Source: Cryptomeria japonica | Lineage: Eukaryota > Streptophyta > Pinopsida > Cupressales > Cupressaceae | Assembly (NCBI RefSeq): GCF_030272615.1 | Contig: NC_081405.1 | Location: forward strand, 159,362,317-159,426,316 | Length of the DNA: 64,000 nt | Reading direction: 5' to 3' | Part shown: positions 13,013 through 21,839 of the stretch, one piece after another | Layout of the letters: each line of letters opens with the position of its first letter | Position numbering within the stretch: position 1 is the first letter of the stretch | Program-made: the position numbers and the translations under genes | The notes under the pieces: model-generated | The model's database searches: none | Told to the model about the DNA's origin: nothing | The model's input: only the letters and a program-made list of their open reading frames with translations

Positions 13013-14145
13013 TTAGGGTTTTGCGCCAGATTTAGGTACAGATCCACCATCTTTCTTGGATTCATCCTTTTTTACCCACATCTTCTTATGTTGATCTTTG
13101 ATCTCATCAACTTTTGCCTTTCCCTTTTCATCTGATTGTTCTTGCTCTTGCAGTACTTTGCAATGTAACCAGTTTTGTTACATGCTCTGCAAACAATATT
13201 ATTTTGCATAGGTCTGAAATTCATCTGATTTGGTCTTGTCCTACACTTATTAGAAATGTGTCCAAACATTCCACAAGCATAGCATCTCTTGTTTTGAAAG
13301 TTATTCATTACTTCTCTACACATATTTTACTTGTGTCCAAAATAATTGCATATGAAACACTGATCGATAAAGGTAGAAACATTATTCACGTTTTTCATCA
13401 TTCCATTATTCATCCTACTTCTGCACTGACTTGCCATGTGACTAAATTTATTGCAAGTAAAGCATCTACCACTGAATTTATGAGCATTAGGTTGTCTTAC
13501 CAGAGGATCCTTGCTCTTCTTCTGATTAGGTTTTGCATTGCCTTGTCCAGATCCGAAGGATTCACCTTTCTCAAATCCTACACCTCGCATATCCTTTCCA
13601 TGTCTCTGACTTTCTAGCATCTCATCAAACCTTGTTGAACTAGCTTTGAATTTGTCTTTGTATTCATTGGTAGTAGCAAATTCATCCCTCAAAGTAACAA
13701 CCTGTCTTTCAAGTTCTTGACCATTACTCCTTGATTGTGTCAACACAAACTTTAACTCATCATTCTCATAGGTAAGCCTGAAGCATTCATTAGCCCTTTC
13801 CTTCAATGATTGTGCCAGATTCTCTTCATTCTTCTTCTAGTCCTCAATCTCCTTAGATAGCCTCATCACAATGGATTGCATCTCATTCTTCAAAGCAGCA
13901 TTCTCTCTCTCAAGCTTGTTAACTTCATCAACTTTATCTTGGTATTCCATTATTTGATCTTCTTTCTCCTTTAACTTGTCCATCAATTTCTTCCTCTTCT
14001 CTCTACAAACGCTTGCTTGATCCTTCAGGTCATTAATGAAATCATCAACAGCATTCAGGTTCTTCTTCAAGGTACAGATCTCATTTCTAGCTACATCAAG
14101 ATCTTCAAGTGCCACATTGAGCTGTCTCTGCAAACCGGAATCCAT
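13013..14145 (-). pseudogene. Gag-like ORF1: coiled coil plus four CCHC-type zinc knuckles
   Basis: This structural-protein ORF of about 377 codons starts at the ATG at 14145 (MDSGLQRQLN), 55 bp inside the primer site. The first 200 residues are a heptad-rich coiled coil (LKKNLNAVDDFINDLKDQ, VNKLERENAALKNEM). A Sirevirus-like SQRHGKDMRGVGFEKGES motif follows. Then come four knuckles: CFTCNKFSHMASQC, a second split by an in-frame stop (CFICNYFGHK, stop, NMC), CYACGMFGHISNKC, and CRACNKTGYIAKYC where the histidine is replaced by tyrosine. The end is lysine-rich (KMWVKKDESKKDGG) and stops at 13013 after a frame change. TAG at 13837 and TAA at 13327 interrupt the main frame. In Sireviruses a protease would follow; here the ORF simply ends. 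It probably bound element RNA and packaged it into particles. Confidence 0.82.
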
Positions 14146-14199
14146 TGAATCAATCTCTCGGATCTTCCTCAAGCGATTAAGCTTCTTTAGAGGAACTAG

Positions 14200-14211
14200 G
14201 CTTTGATACCA
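14200..14211 (-). other. Primer-binding site, tRNA-iMet type
   Basis: On the minus strand this reads TGGTATCAAAGC, two bases inside the 5' LTR. It matches the usual copia initiator-methionine primer site TGGTATCAGAGC with one difference. It fixes the element orientation as minus. Confidence 0.85.
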
Positions 14212-14213
14212 AT

Positions 14214-15184
14214 TGTTAGAATCAAGGATCACTGAGAGGGGGGGTGAATCAGTGATCTTCTCAGTGATCCATCGGAATCCAAATCCACAAACATATTATT
14301 TATCCACTGGTTAACAATGCATAACAGAAAAGAACATAAACAAGCAACAAATAAACTACCGATCCACAACACTGAAATTTTTACGGGGAAACCCGGAAAG
14401 GGAAAAACCACGGTGGGGTTGGAACCCACAATATTCATATACTATGGCCAGGAGTACATAAATAAGACATAGATGGGAAATGCACTTGCATTTAGGCTCA
14501 CTGCCTAGAGCTCGCTGCTCAATTACAATGACTCGAAAGGCTACAACCTTCAGGGAAGTCTCATTGACTTACAATTTGATTACAATGAAGAAATGCAATA
14601 AAATAAACTCTGAAGTGGCATCTGACAATGCATGAATGAGTTCTGGTTAAGCACTAGATCTCTAATTGTCCTTGCTCTGCAAATACTCTATTTCTCTCTT
14701 AGTCAACTACCGGATTATCTGTGAACCAAATGCGCACATGAAACTGTGCTCAATCATACAAAAAATTGATCGCCATAGTTGTATTACACCGAAAACTAAT
14801 CGCCAATTCGATCTTATATATCTGGTCTTAACAAAAATAATCTCCTTCAAGTCGGCTTCAAGAAGTGTAACGTGTAGCTTCAAGTCGGCTTCAATCTTTA
14901 ACAAAACATAGCATCGGACCAAAAGGGTATAATCACATGCTTCCTAAGGATCTTCCCATTCACCAAGATCACAAAATCAATCACCAAAATCACCACAATC
15001 ATCGGAAATCTTACCGGACCAAAACATTACTCAGATAGCCCTAAATTATTGGTTAACTCCTACTTCCAGAAAAAAAAGAAATCACGACCACCGAATCGAA
15101 TCTCCAAGAAGAGTTGCCATCAATGAAAACCCTAAACCAATAAGCAAATACCGAAAGTCATCAGATGAGTGTCAATTGCCAACA
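14214..15184 (-). repeat. 5' LTR of the pol-less element
   Basis: This 971-bp partner of 8120-9059 has the same TG...CA ends. It is longer mainly because of extra sequence near 14495-14515. Near its inner edge a TCACTGA/TCAGTGA stem encloses a G-run (14226-14256). The hairpin box is present with CGTGG changed to CGGGG (14384-14388) opposite CCACG (14408-14412). Confidence 0.9.
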
Positions 15185-15669
15185 TATATAAGAACATTCC
15201 ATGCTTTTAGTCCTTTGAGATCAAGTCCATCTCCATCTTATTAGTAGCATTTTCAACTTCAACCTTAGCAACATCTATAAGTACAACAGTCTAAATAAGG
15301 AAACTTTGATTGCTCTTTCATTATCTAAGGGAAAGTGAATTTTGTTGTATGCCTTAGGCAACAAGACCACATATGGGGAGGATGAACACTCACCATGCTT
15401 CCCAATGAGTTTTTTATGCCCTCAATTGTCATTGTGAGAGCTAGGAAGTGTGCCTCTAACCCCCCAAATGATGACTTCGAGGTAAACACAAACATCACAA
15501 CTAGCTAATAGAATTGGATGGTCAAGGTTCATTGAAGCAAAGTCTAGAGTATATTCTAAGCCTCCTCTGAGCTTGTATGGTAGATTGTTACCTCCAAATA
15601 ATTTGATCCAATAGACTACTTTATTGCATTCCCCATTGCCCTTAAGCTCAAAAAAACCACTTGCAAATG
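15185..15669. other. Unassigned spacer with a minus-strand open frame
   Basis: This stretch lies between the pol-less element and the first mini-chromovirus unit. A minus-strand frame from 15688 to 15422 (VPLEQAFASGFFELKGNG...) runs 88 codons. It continues past a stop with readable protein-like sequence (GKHGECSSSPYVVLLPKAYN). It looks like a coding remnant, possibly of a retroelement, but I do not recognise the family. Confidence 0.4.
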
Positions 15670-17082
15670 CTTGTTCGAGTGGGACCAAGGGATAAACATT
15701 TGTTAATTCTCAAATAAAGTTGACATGTATGTTACATTTATGACAAATAAACAACTTAACAATACTTAAAATAGTTTATGTTTATCATCTCCTTGCATTC
15801 CCTTTCTCTTTTCTATTTCTTTATCGCTGGTTAGTTTAGTTTTAGTTTTAGTTTCCAACTTATGCAGATAAATCAGAAATATTTGAATCAGTTGCCCCTT
15901 AACAAGTACAACTACGTCAACCACCGAGTTACCCAACACCATCATCACCGGACTATAGAGACATTGGAGTTGTCAATCTTTTGAGATTGATTACTTTTTA
16001 GGAGAGGTGGTATGTGCACTCATGTTCTACCTTCCTATGGGTGAGTGTGCCAAAACACCCGCCAACAGTTTCCTCTAATGGTCCAATCACTAATTGATTT
16101 AGTGTTCAAGGTTGCATGCGCTACAACATCATATATTTTAAGTGAGAAGGCATTCATCACATACTACAAGAGGGGAAGTGATGTAGAGGATGGGAGAATG
16201 CTTACAACCTACTACAAACAGGTTTCAAGGTCTCCAAGGCAGAAAACCACATAGGGAGATCTTTCTCCCAACTCACCTATCTTTCCCACTAGGTCTCCTA
16301 GACGTAGACCAAAGGACTCAATTTGGTTAGGCTTTCAATTGGCTTAGTACTTCAAGGGCAAGATTCCCAAACATCTTAAGGCATCAAGACAAACCTCGTC
16401 CTTGCATTGGCAAGGGTCTGTAGCATATAGGATGATGACCACTTCACAACCACCCAAACTCCTAGTAGCCCTCCTTTTTTGGACTAGTGAAAAGAACTCC
16501 CTATTTAAACTCCTTCTCCACAATCTGAAACCAGAAACAAATGCCCTTTTAGGAGCCTTAAATCATATCTCAAAGTGACTATGGGTTGTTTTGAGGCATG
16601 CCTATCCAAAAATGGTCTCTATCGCTGCACTAGGGCTCCAATTAGCCCTCTTTTCCAGAGCAAGTACCTCAATCCTGCATTCCACAACTCAACCAATGGA
16701 TCACACAAGTGTAACTCATCACCAAATCAATAGGTTTTGGGTGCCCAAACTCACTGGTTTGCATCAAGCTCATACAACTCTTCAATTTACCCCTATTTAT
16801 AAGCCTGTCACATAGAGATTTCAGGCTAAGGTCACTCCAAACTTGCACCAGACCTGATCTCCCACTCTCTTGCCACTTTGAACATTGAAAAGACATACAA
16901 ATCTTCCTTTCCACTAGGTATCAGCATTCTCCCACGATGTAATGGAGAGATCTGCATTTTTCTGTCAAAACCTTAGGTTGGGAAGCTTTCAGATCCGTTT
17001 CCAGTAAATTGTTGATATCTTCCTTGTTTCTCTACAAAATTGGATCAAATCAAATGCAAAAAAAACTAGATACCATCCACTA
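15670..17082 (-). other. Mini-chromovirus leader, unit A (contains a solo LTR)
   Basis: This is noncoding sequence matching 40541-41634, 50241-51331 and 52571-53677. It includes the shared GGGACCAAGGGATAAACATT edge and a GATACCATCCA segment at the LTR side, which reads TGGATGGTATC on the minus strand and may be a decayed primer site. It is interrupted by the insertion at 15779-16067. Confidence 0.65.
15779..16067 (-). mobile_element. Solo LTR, 289 bp
   Basis: The segment is bounded by TG...CA on the given strand (TGTTTATC...GCCAACA). It interrupts a stretch that is continuous in the sister copy near 40615-40630. The flanks GTTTA (15774-15778) and GTTTC (16068-16072) look like a 5-bp target duplication with one change. 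No internal region or partner LTR is present. A very short non-autonomous element is the alternative. Strand is not certain. Confidence 0.65.
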
Positions 17083-17688
17083 TGACACTTGGTAGGCCTT
17101 AGGGCATGGTGCAATCGTACAGAGCCATATTGAACAAAGAAAGGCATGAAAGACAAAGAAAATGCAGGAAATCTGATTTTGCTTTAATTGAATTTTTTTT
17201 TAAATTCAACAACAAACTTGCCCCGACCTCATGGAGGATTTTTAAACATGTAGAAACCAATTCTCAATGGTCCCCAACCAATTTCTAAATGGTTGATTGT
17301 TGGGTTGCAAGTTTACATCTTTTTGCAATAAAAACTTGCAAACATGCAAAGCAATTTTTGCAAGATTGTGACAACTTTGTCCACACTTAACCAACTAACC
17401 CCAATCGACTTGAATTCATTCTATAAATTCCTAAAGAGGCTCAATAAGCCATATCACCCTATTATTCACCCTAGGTGACACTTTGTCAACATTTCACACA
17501 ATCATGGCAACCTTTGTTCATATAGGGCTAATGGCCGACATGGCTCATCTACTAAGTTCAAACTCATTAGAAATGGTCCATAGGAACTTATTAGACCAAA
17601 TCATGAAAAACAACTTCAACAAGCCTCATGGAGGCATGACACCAATTGGGTGCCCTTGCACCATACACCTGGGGTGGAAAGAATGTCA
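17083..17688 (-). repeat. Mini-chromovirus LTR A
   Basis: This 606-bp repeat is bounded by TGACA...TGTCA, a perfect 5-bp inverted end. It aligns with LTRs B, C and D. To its right on the minus strand lies GGTGGAACA, a possible polypurine-like end after the pol stop. Confidence 0.75.
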
Positions 17689-17916
17689 TGTTCCACCTAA
17701 GATCAGTTGTTGCACAAAGGTTCCATGGATTTTAATGTCTTCTTTAGACATCCAAGTTGCATCCTTAGGAGGTAGACCACACCATTTAACCAAGTGATCA
17801 TTGTAGACCCGATTCCTTGTCCTTTTCACCTCCCTTGTGTCTAGAATGGCTTCAAGTTTTAGTGGTTTCGATGGGGTTAAATCTTTCACCCATTTTTCAG
17901 CAACATCAGTACCTAC
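17689..17916 (-). pseudogene. Chromodomain end of chromovirus integrase, unit I1 (left part)
   Basis: This minus-strand fragment encodes a chromodomain (ILDTREVKRTRNRVYNDHLV, KWCGLPPKDATWMSKEDIK) and a short tail. In chromoviruses this domain follows the integrase and directs insertion to particular chromatin. The Tat element interrupts the gene at 17916/17917, and the integrase part resumes at 40063. After the insertion the open frame extends rightward into the Tat LTR up to 17979, giving a chimeric 97-codon frame. Confidence 0.82.
17912..17916. other. Target-site duplication of the Tat element (left copy)
   Basis: CCTAC here repeats at 40063-40067 on the other side of the 22-kb element. 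The uninterrupted sister sequence near 49808-49826 reads AGTACCTACACCTGCATCC, confirming the pre-insertion site. Confidence 0.93.
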
Positions 17917-18685
17917 TGTATATGGTGAAAATGGATACAATAATAACAATATTGAAAGGCTAAATGAATTCAACCACAAAACCTTAGCCTAACAACAACA
18001 AAGATCCACCATAACATATGAAGATTACCTAAGACATGCAAATCAAACGAAATCACAAAGATTATACCATCACATGTCCAATAGGGTTTGGATCTCCATT
18101 CTTCCTATCTCCATTGATCTTGCTTGATATATTTGCTCTCAGATTTTATATGCACAAGAGCTCAACAAAGAACGAAATGTGGTTGCAAGTAGGATCGTAG
18201 TGTAGTCAATTGCATAAATTGATTCATTAGGCTCAGTCATTAGGGTTTGATAATGAAAGAAGCATCTCTTTATATAGAAGACACAATATGAAATGGAGGG
18301 ATAAGATTGAGAGGTGTAAAAGGAGGTCGGCTATGATTAGAGGGTAGGTAAAAGAAATAATAAAATAATGAAAAGGGTAGGTAGTGTATGAATTAAGAGA
18401 TGAATGACATGTGTCATGGGTAGAAAAGGTTAATGAATTAAATAAATAAGGAATTATTTAATTAATAGAAGAAGTGGGATAATTAAATAAATAAGATATT
18501 TATTTAATTTAGGGAAAGGACAATTTAAATAAATAAATGTATTTATTTAAATGAGAAATAAGGCTAGAAGAGGATAAATGAATTAATTAAATAAATAAAA
18601 ATTTATTTAATTAATAGAAGAATTAAGTTTAGATAATTAAATAAATAATTTATTTAATTAGACATGACAATTTTGGGTGTCTACA
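17917..18685 (-). repeat. 3' LTR of the Tat element
   Basis: This 769-bp repeat is TG...CA bounded (TGTATATGG...GTGTCTACA). Its U3 part (about 18430-18660) carries a run of AT-rich palindromes. The 41-bp size difference from the 5' LTR lies in this palindrome block. Confidence 0.94.
18430..18660. repeat. Cluster of AT-rich palindromes in LTR U3
   Basis: About five inverted repeats of 25-35 bp occur, each of the form ATTAAATAAATAA, short centre, TTATTTATTTAAT. They are spaced 10-30 bp apart. The 5' LTR has four at 39855-40040. They could form cruciforms, or hairpins in RNA. In element orientation they fall in the promoter-side half of the LTR. Confidence 0.85.
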
Positions 18686-18703
18686 TTTTGCCCCTCTTTG
18701 AGA
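18686..18703 (-). other. Polypurine tract of the Tat element
   Basis: On the minus strand this reads CTCAAAGAGGGGCAAAA immediately before the 3' LTR. It is the expected plus-strand priming site. Confidence 0.8.
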
Positions 18704-19210
18704 CAATGCGGCTTGTCGCGTTGTTTCAAAAAAGATAAGATGAACTGATACAAAGTTGCCCCAAGATGGGAATGATATGCCCCCTTGAGAGATTGGATGA
18801 AAATGTCTGAAAAGATTGCAGACAATCTCTCGATAAGAAAGAAAGGCTAGAATGGATTGACCGAATAAAGTGACAGAGTCACGGGATAATGAAGACTGAC
18901 TCGGGAAACGAGGGCAAGGACTAGGGTAGGCTATAAGATAGACCACGGGGGAAAATACATCCTCATTGTCATCTACACATCCACAAGAGCAAATTGCAGA
19001 GTGAAAATAGAGCAAGAGCAGTCAGCAGTGATGGCTTTCACTCATAGATTCGACCGCGTTCGCCGATTTCAAAGGCCAGCAAAGGCAGGAGAGCCGGTAA
19101 GTACCACCAAACCTCCTCGTACTTTGATGCATTTAATTTTGTCATTAATGCATGGTAGATAGGGTAATAAATGCGCTTAGACTAGGGTCCAAAAAATGTC
19201 AAAAAATACC

Positions 19211-19490
19211 CAGGCACGTCTGCATTGGTGCCAGGCGCGTTTATGCTTGCGAAGCGCGTCTGTGTTTGTGCCAGGCGCGTCTGTGTCTGAACCCGCGTCT
19301 GTGACAATTGTGGCCGCGTCTGTGATGTGCAGGCGCGTTTGTGCCAAGAAGGCACATCTGTGTCTCCCAAGCGCATCTGTGTAGAGCATAGGCACGTCTG
19401 TGTCAATCAGGCGCGTCTATGTTTTTCAGGCGCGTCTGTGCAGTCTATAAGTGCGTTTATGTCAGGTAAGCGCGTTTGTATTTCAAAAAG
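19211..19490. repeat. Tandem array of about fourteen 20-bp GC-rich units
   Basis: The repeated core is GGCGCGTCTGTGT on the given strand, with variants such as GGCACGTCTG and GCGCGTTTGTG. Units are 17-21 bp long with loosely related spacers. Related units in the opposite orientation occur in the 5' leader of the same element (37568-37760 and 38965-39175). The GC-rich composition contrasts with the AT-rich surroundings. Confidence 0.88.
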
Positions 19491-19514
19491 TGTAAAGTTG
19501 TATCTTCTAGGTCA

Positions 19515-19886
19515 AATCGACAGTTCTGTGATGAACATACGTTGTCGATTGGATAAGCTGCTGAGAGGATACACTCAAGCGGGTCCTCTAGGGAAGACTA
19601 GGATAGATTAAGGCACTTTGTGATGAACAGTGAGTACCAAGATAGAGTACTTTGTGATGAACAGGGAGTACTAGAATATGAGTAGCACTTTGTGATGAAC
19701 AGGGAGTGCAATTGTGAGTAACACTTTGTGATGAACAATGAGTATCACACACGTAGTACTTTGTGATGAACAGGGAGTACCAATAGGATAAATAGCAACA
19801 CTTTGTGATGAACAGTGAGTGTCACTAGGATAGATAGCCAGATGCATTTAGATAACAAGTAGCATTTTGTGATGAACAGTGAATGC
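19515..19886. repeat. Array of eight hairpins with a conserved TGTGATGAACA loop
   Basis: Seven 25-nt units have a 5-bp stem and an exactly 15-nt loop (consensus TTGTGATGAACAGKG). Left arms start at 19613, 19647, 19685, 19721, 19756, 19798 and 19862. Stem pairs vary together: GTACT/AGTAC (twice), GCACT/AGTGC, ACACT/AGTGT and GCATT/AATGC. Two units each have one C-A mismatch. A longer relative at 19515-19550 has an 8-bp stem AATCGACA/TGTCGATT around the same core. Spacing between units varies, so the stem is conserved as a structure rather than as part of a simple tandem repeat. Function is unknown. Confidence 0.85.
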
Positions 19887-19934
19887 CACGATGACTGACA
19901 TGATTGATTTGCTTGACTGTAGGAGTATTTGCCG

Positions 19935-21839
19935 ATGCTAGATTCATGGGAGAGATTCCTGTCTACTCAGAGGTTGTGACCTGAGTTGTCATTCGAGGAC
20001 AGAGCTACCATCGAGGAGATGGGATTGAGACATGTGTTGTATGTGCCTGAGATTCGAGCAAACATGGGTTTGCTGACTGCATTAGCTGAGAGATGGCACT
20101 CTGAGATGTGCACGTTCCATTTGTCGATGGGTGAGATGACGGTCACCCTAGAGGATGTGTACAGGATACTGAGGATACCGATCGATGGGGAGCTGATCCC
20201 ATACGATCGAGATGGAGATAGAGAGGCCTTGAGACAAGTATTCCAGGACCTTGGACTGGAGATGAGGGCAGGACACGTGGCATGGGATACCATGATAGCC
20301 ACAGGATTGGCATTGTCGACAGTGATAGGAGGAGCGATCACTGGGTTCCTATGTCCAAATAGGGCGACACGGGGGTTAGCTATGGGCTGAGGAGGAGCAC
20401 TGGAGACACTGGTGACACAGCACATCAGATATGCCTGGGGACCGTGTGTGCTGGCACACTTGTATTATGAGCTTCATCAGCTTGTATATCATGGATCCGT
20501 AGGCTTGGGCTGCGAAGTGACATTGCTGTAGGTATGGGCCTATGAGCATCTGCCGGTTACCCGACCGATACACTTCAGGGGTAGGGGACATGGACGCAGT
20601 TTTGTTCATCTGTATGACATGATCACATCGCAGCCACGGATTGGCAGGCTAGAGCATTGGCGGCGAGTGATAGATGACATTGATGTGGTCATATGGAGAC
20701 CATATCTAGGGTGTGAGTAGTGGGAGGATGATGCAGTTGAGCTACCCTACACCTTCCAGAGTAGGTACCTGATTGGGCAGACGCCTTATGTGCTAGAGAG
20801 ACAGCTCATGGACAGGGTTGGCCGACAGTTTGGCAAGATTGAGAGGATGCCACGAGGCTTAAGCATGTATGCCCGGACAATTAGAGATCAGGCACAATTT
20901 GGGCCTTTGCTTTCATATGATCAGGTAGTGACACAGCTAGTAAAGATGATGCCCCTACCTTGGGACATGTGGCCAGAGATCAAGGATGCCGGAATGGATG
21001 CCAAGTACACAGTTTACTGGGTAGAGCATCCCTTCCCACACTTGACAGATCTGGAAGAGGCATTGGATGGAGATGGGGGTGGTGATGATGATGATGGTGG
21101 AAGTGATGGGGGCAGAGGCCGACGGAGGAGGAGGGGAGCAGTTGGAGAGAGGAGGGTTGCACCTCGGAGGGAGGGTGGCGAGGAGAGGCAGGCTCGGGTA
21201 GTGAGGGGTCACGGTGGATTGCCGCTACAGGTGCTAGCAGCGCAAGGTCCTAGGCAGGTACAGATATAAGGATAGGGACAAAGATAGGTACCAGTACAGG
21301 CACAGGGGCAGGCACCCGTAGAGGGGGAGCCACAGGCAGAGGCAGAGGGGGCTGACCCAGTGGAGGATGAGCTGCTTGAGCTGAGGGAGATCTGCCAGGG
21401 TCAGGTAGATGAGATCCAGGAGCTAGAGAGGGAGAGGGATCGGCTCAAGAGGAGGCTCAGAGATAATGAGCGGGAGCGAGATCAGGCTATCCAGCGCTAT
21501 ACAAAGGCTGAGACAGCACTGAGGGCCGGGAGATAGGCAACGGAGGATACAGGGGCAGGATATGCTTATGTCCTGCGGGCAGAGGAGGAGATAGCCTACT
21601 GGCAAGACCTCTACTATGGTGTAGTGCCAGCAGATCAGTGGGCGAGGAGCTTCCATAGACCATCGCGTACAGCGATAGCTACGGGAGGGAGTCGGAGGAG
21701 ACAGGCATCGAGTGGTGGGGTTATGGGTCCTCCACCACCACTAGATAGAGGAGATAGGCGGGATGATCCTAGGGTGGGTCCTTCAGGGGCTCAGATTCCG
21801 TCAAGGCCAGGCGGCTCCGAGGGAGGGAGTTCATCATAG
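19935..21839 (+). pseudogene. Antisense ORF of the Tat element: plant mobile domain protein with coiled-coil tail
   Basis: A 634-codon frame runs opposite to gag-pol with no frameshift. It is interrupted by eight in-frame stops (19977, 20388, 20529, 20718, 21267, 21273, 21285, 21534). I chose the ATG at 19935 (MLDSWERFLS). The first 280 residues match the plant mobile domain (FHLSMGEMTVTLEDVYRILR, IPIDGELIP, then HFRGRGHGRSFVHLYD and YLIGQTPYVLERQ). This domain is shared by MAIN-like nuclear silencing proteins and transposon-encoded proteins. An acidic Gly/Asp run followed by an Arg run lies near 21068-21140. A charged coiled coil follows near 21360-21530 (LLELREICQGQVDEIQELER). Extra antisense ORFs between pol and the 3' LTR are known in Tat elements. 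Whether this one aided the element or came from a host gene is open. Confidence 0.8.

Larger units (their letters stand above)
8120..15184 (-). mobile_element. Non-autonomous Sirevirus-like LTR element with Gag-like ORF and accessory ORF, no pol
   Basis: A complete 7.07-kb LTR element lies on the minus strand. Related terminal repeats lie at 8120-9059 and 14214-15184; on the given strand both start TGTTAGAATCA and end TTGCCAACA. A primer site lies at 14200-14211 and a polypurine tract at 9060-9071. The flanks TATAG (left) and TATAT (right) look like a 5-bp target duplication with one change. The inside holds a coiled-coil and zinc-knuckle ORF (13013-14145) and a long second ORF (9382-12600). 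I see no DSG protease, integrase HHCC/DDE, YVDD reverse transcriptase or RNase H motif. The structure fits the class of terminal-repeat retrotransposons that keep only a gag domain, which must borrow enzymes from autonomous relatives. The polypurine tracts and the Gag C-terminus point to a Sirevirus-type copia parent. The LTRs differ at many positions, so the insertion is not recent. Confidence 0.88.

Noticed and set aside
13114-13617. 167-codon plus-strand open frame
   Set aside because: It lies antisense to the zinc-knuckle Gag-like ORF and has no domain or codon pattern of its own; the minus frame carries the CCHC motifs.
17483-17797. Repeated plus-strand frame MSTFHTIMATFVHIG seen in three array units
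   Set aside because: Its recurrence comes from repetition of the LTR. It crosses the LTR edge into antisense chromodomain sequence and decays without frame conservation.
19211-19490. Regular repeat-spacer pattern resembling a CRISPR array
   Set aside because: Units are degenerate, spacers are only about 8 bp and related to one another, no cas genes exist, and the context is a plant retrotransposon.
19967-20425. 152-codon minus-strand frame
   Set aside because: It is antisense to the plant mobile domain ORF, which has the recognisable motifs on the plus strand.
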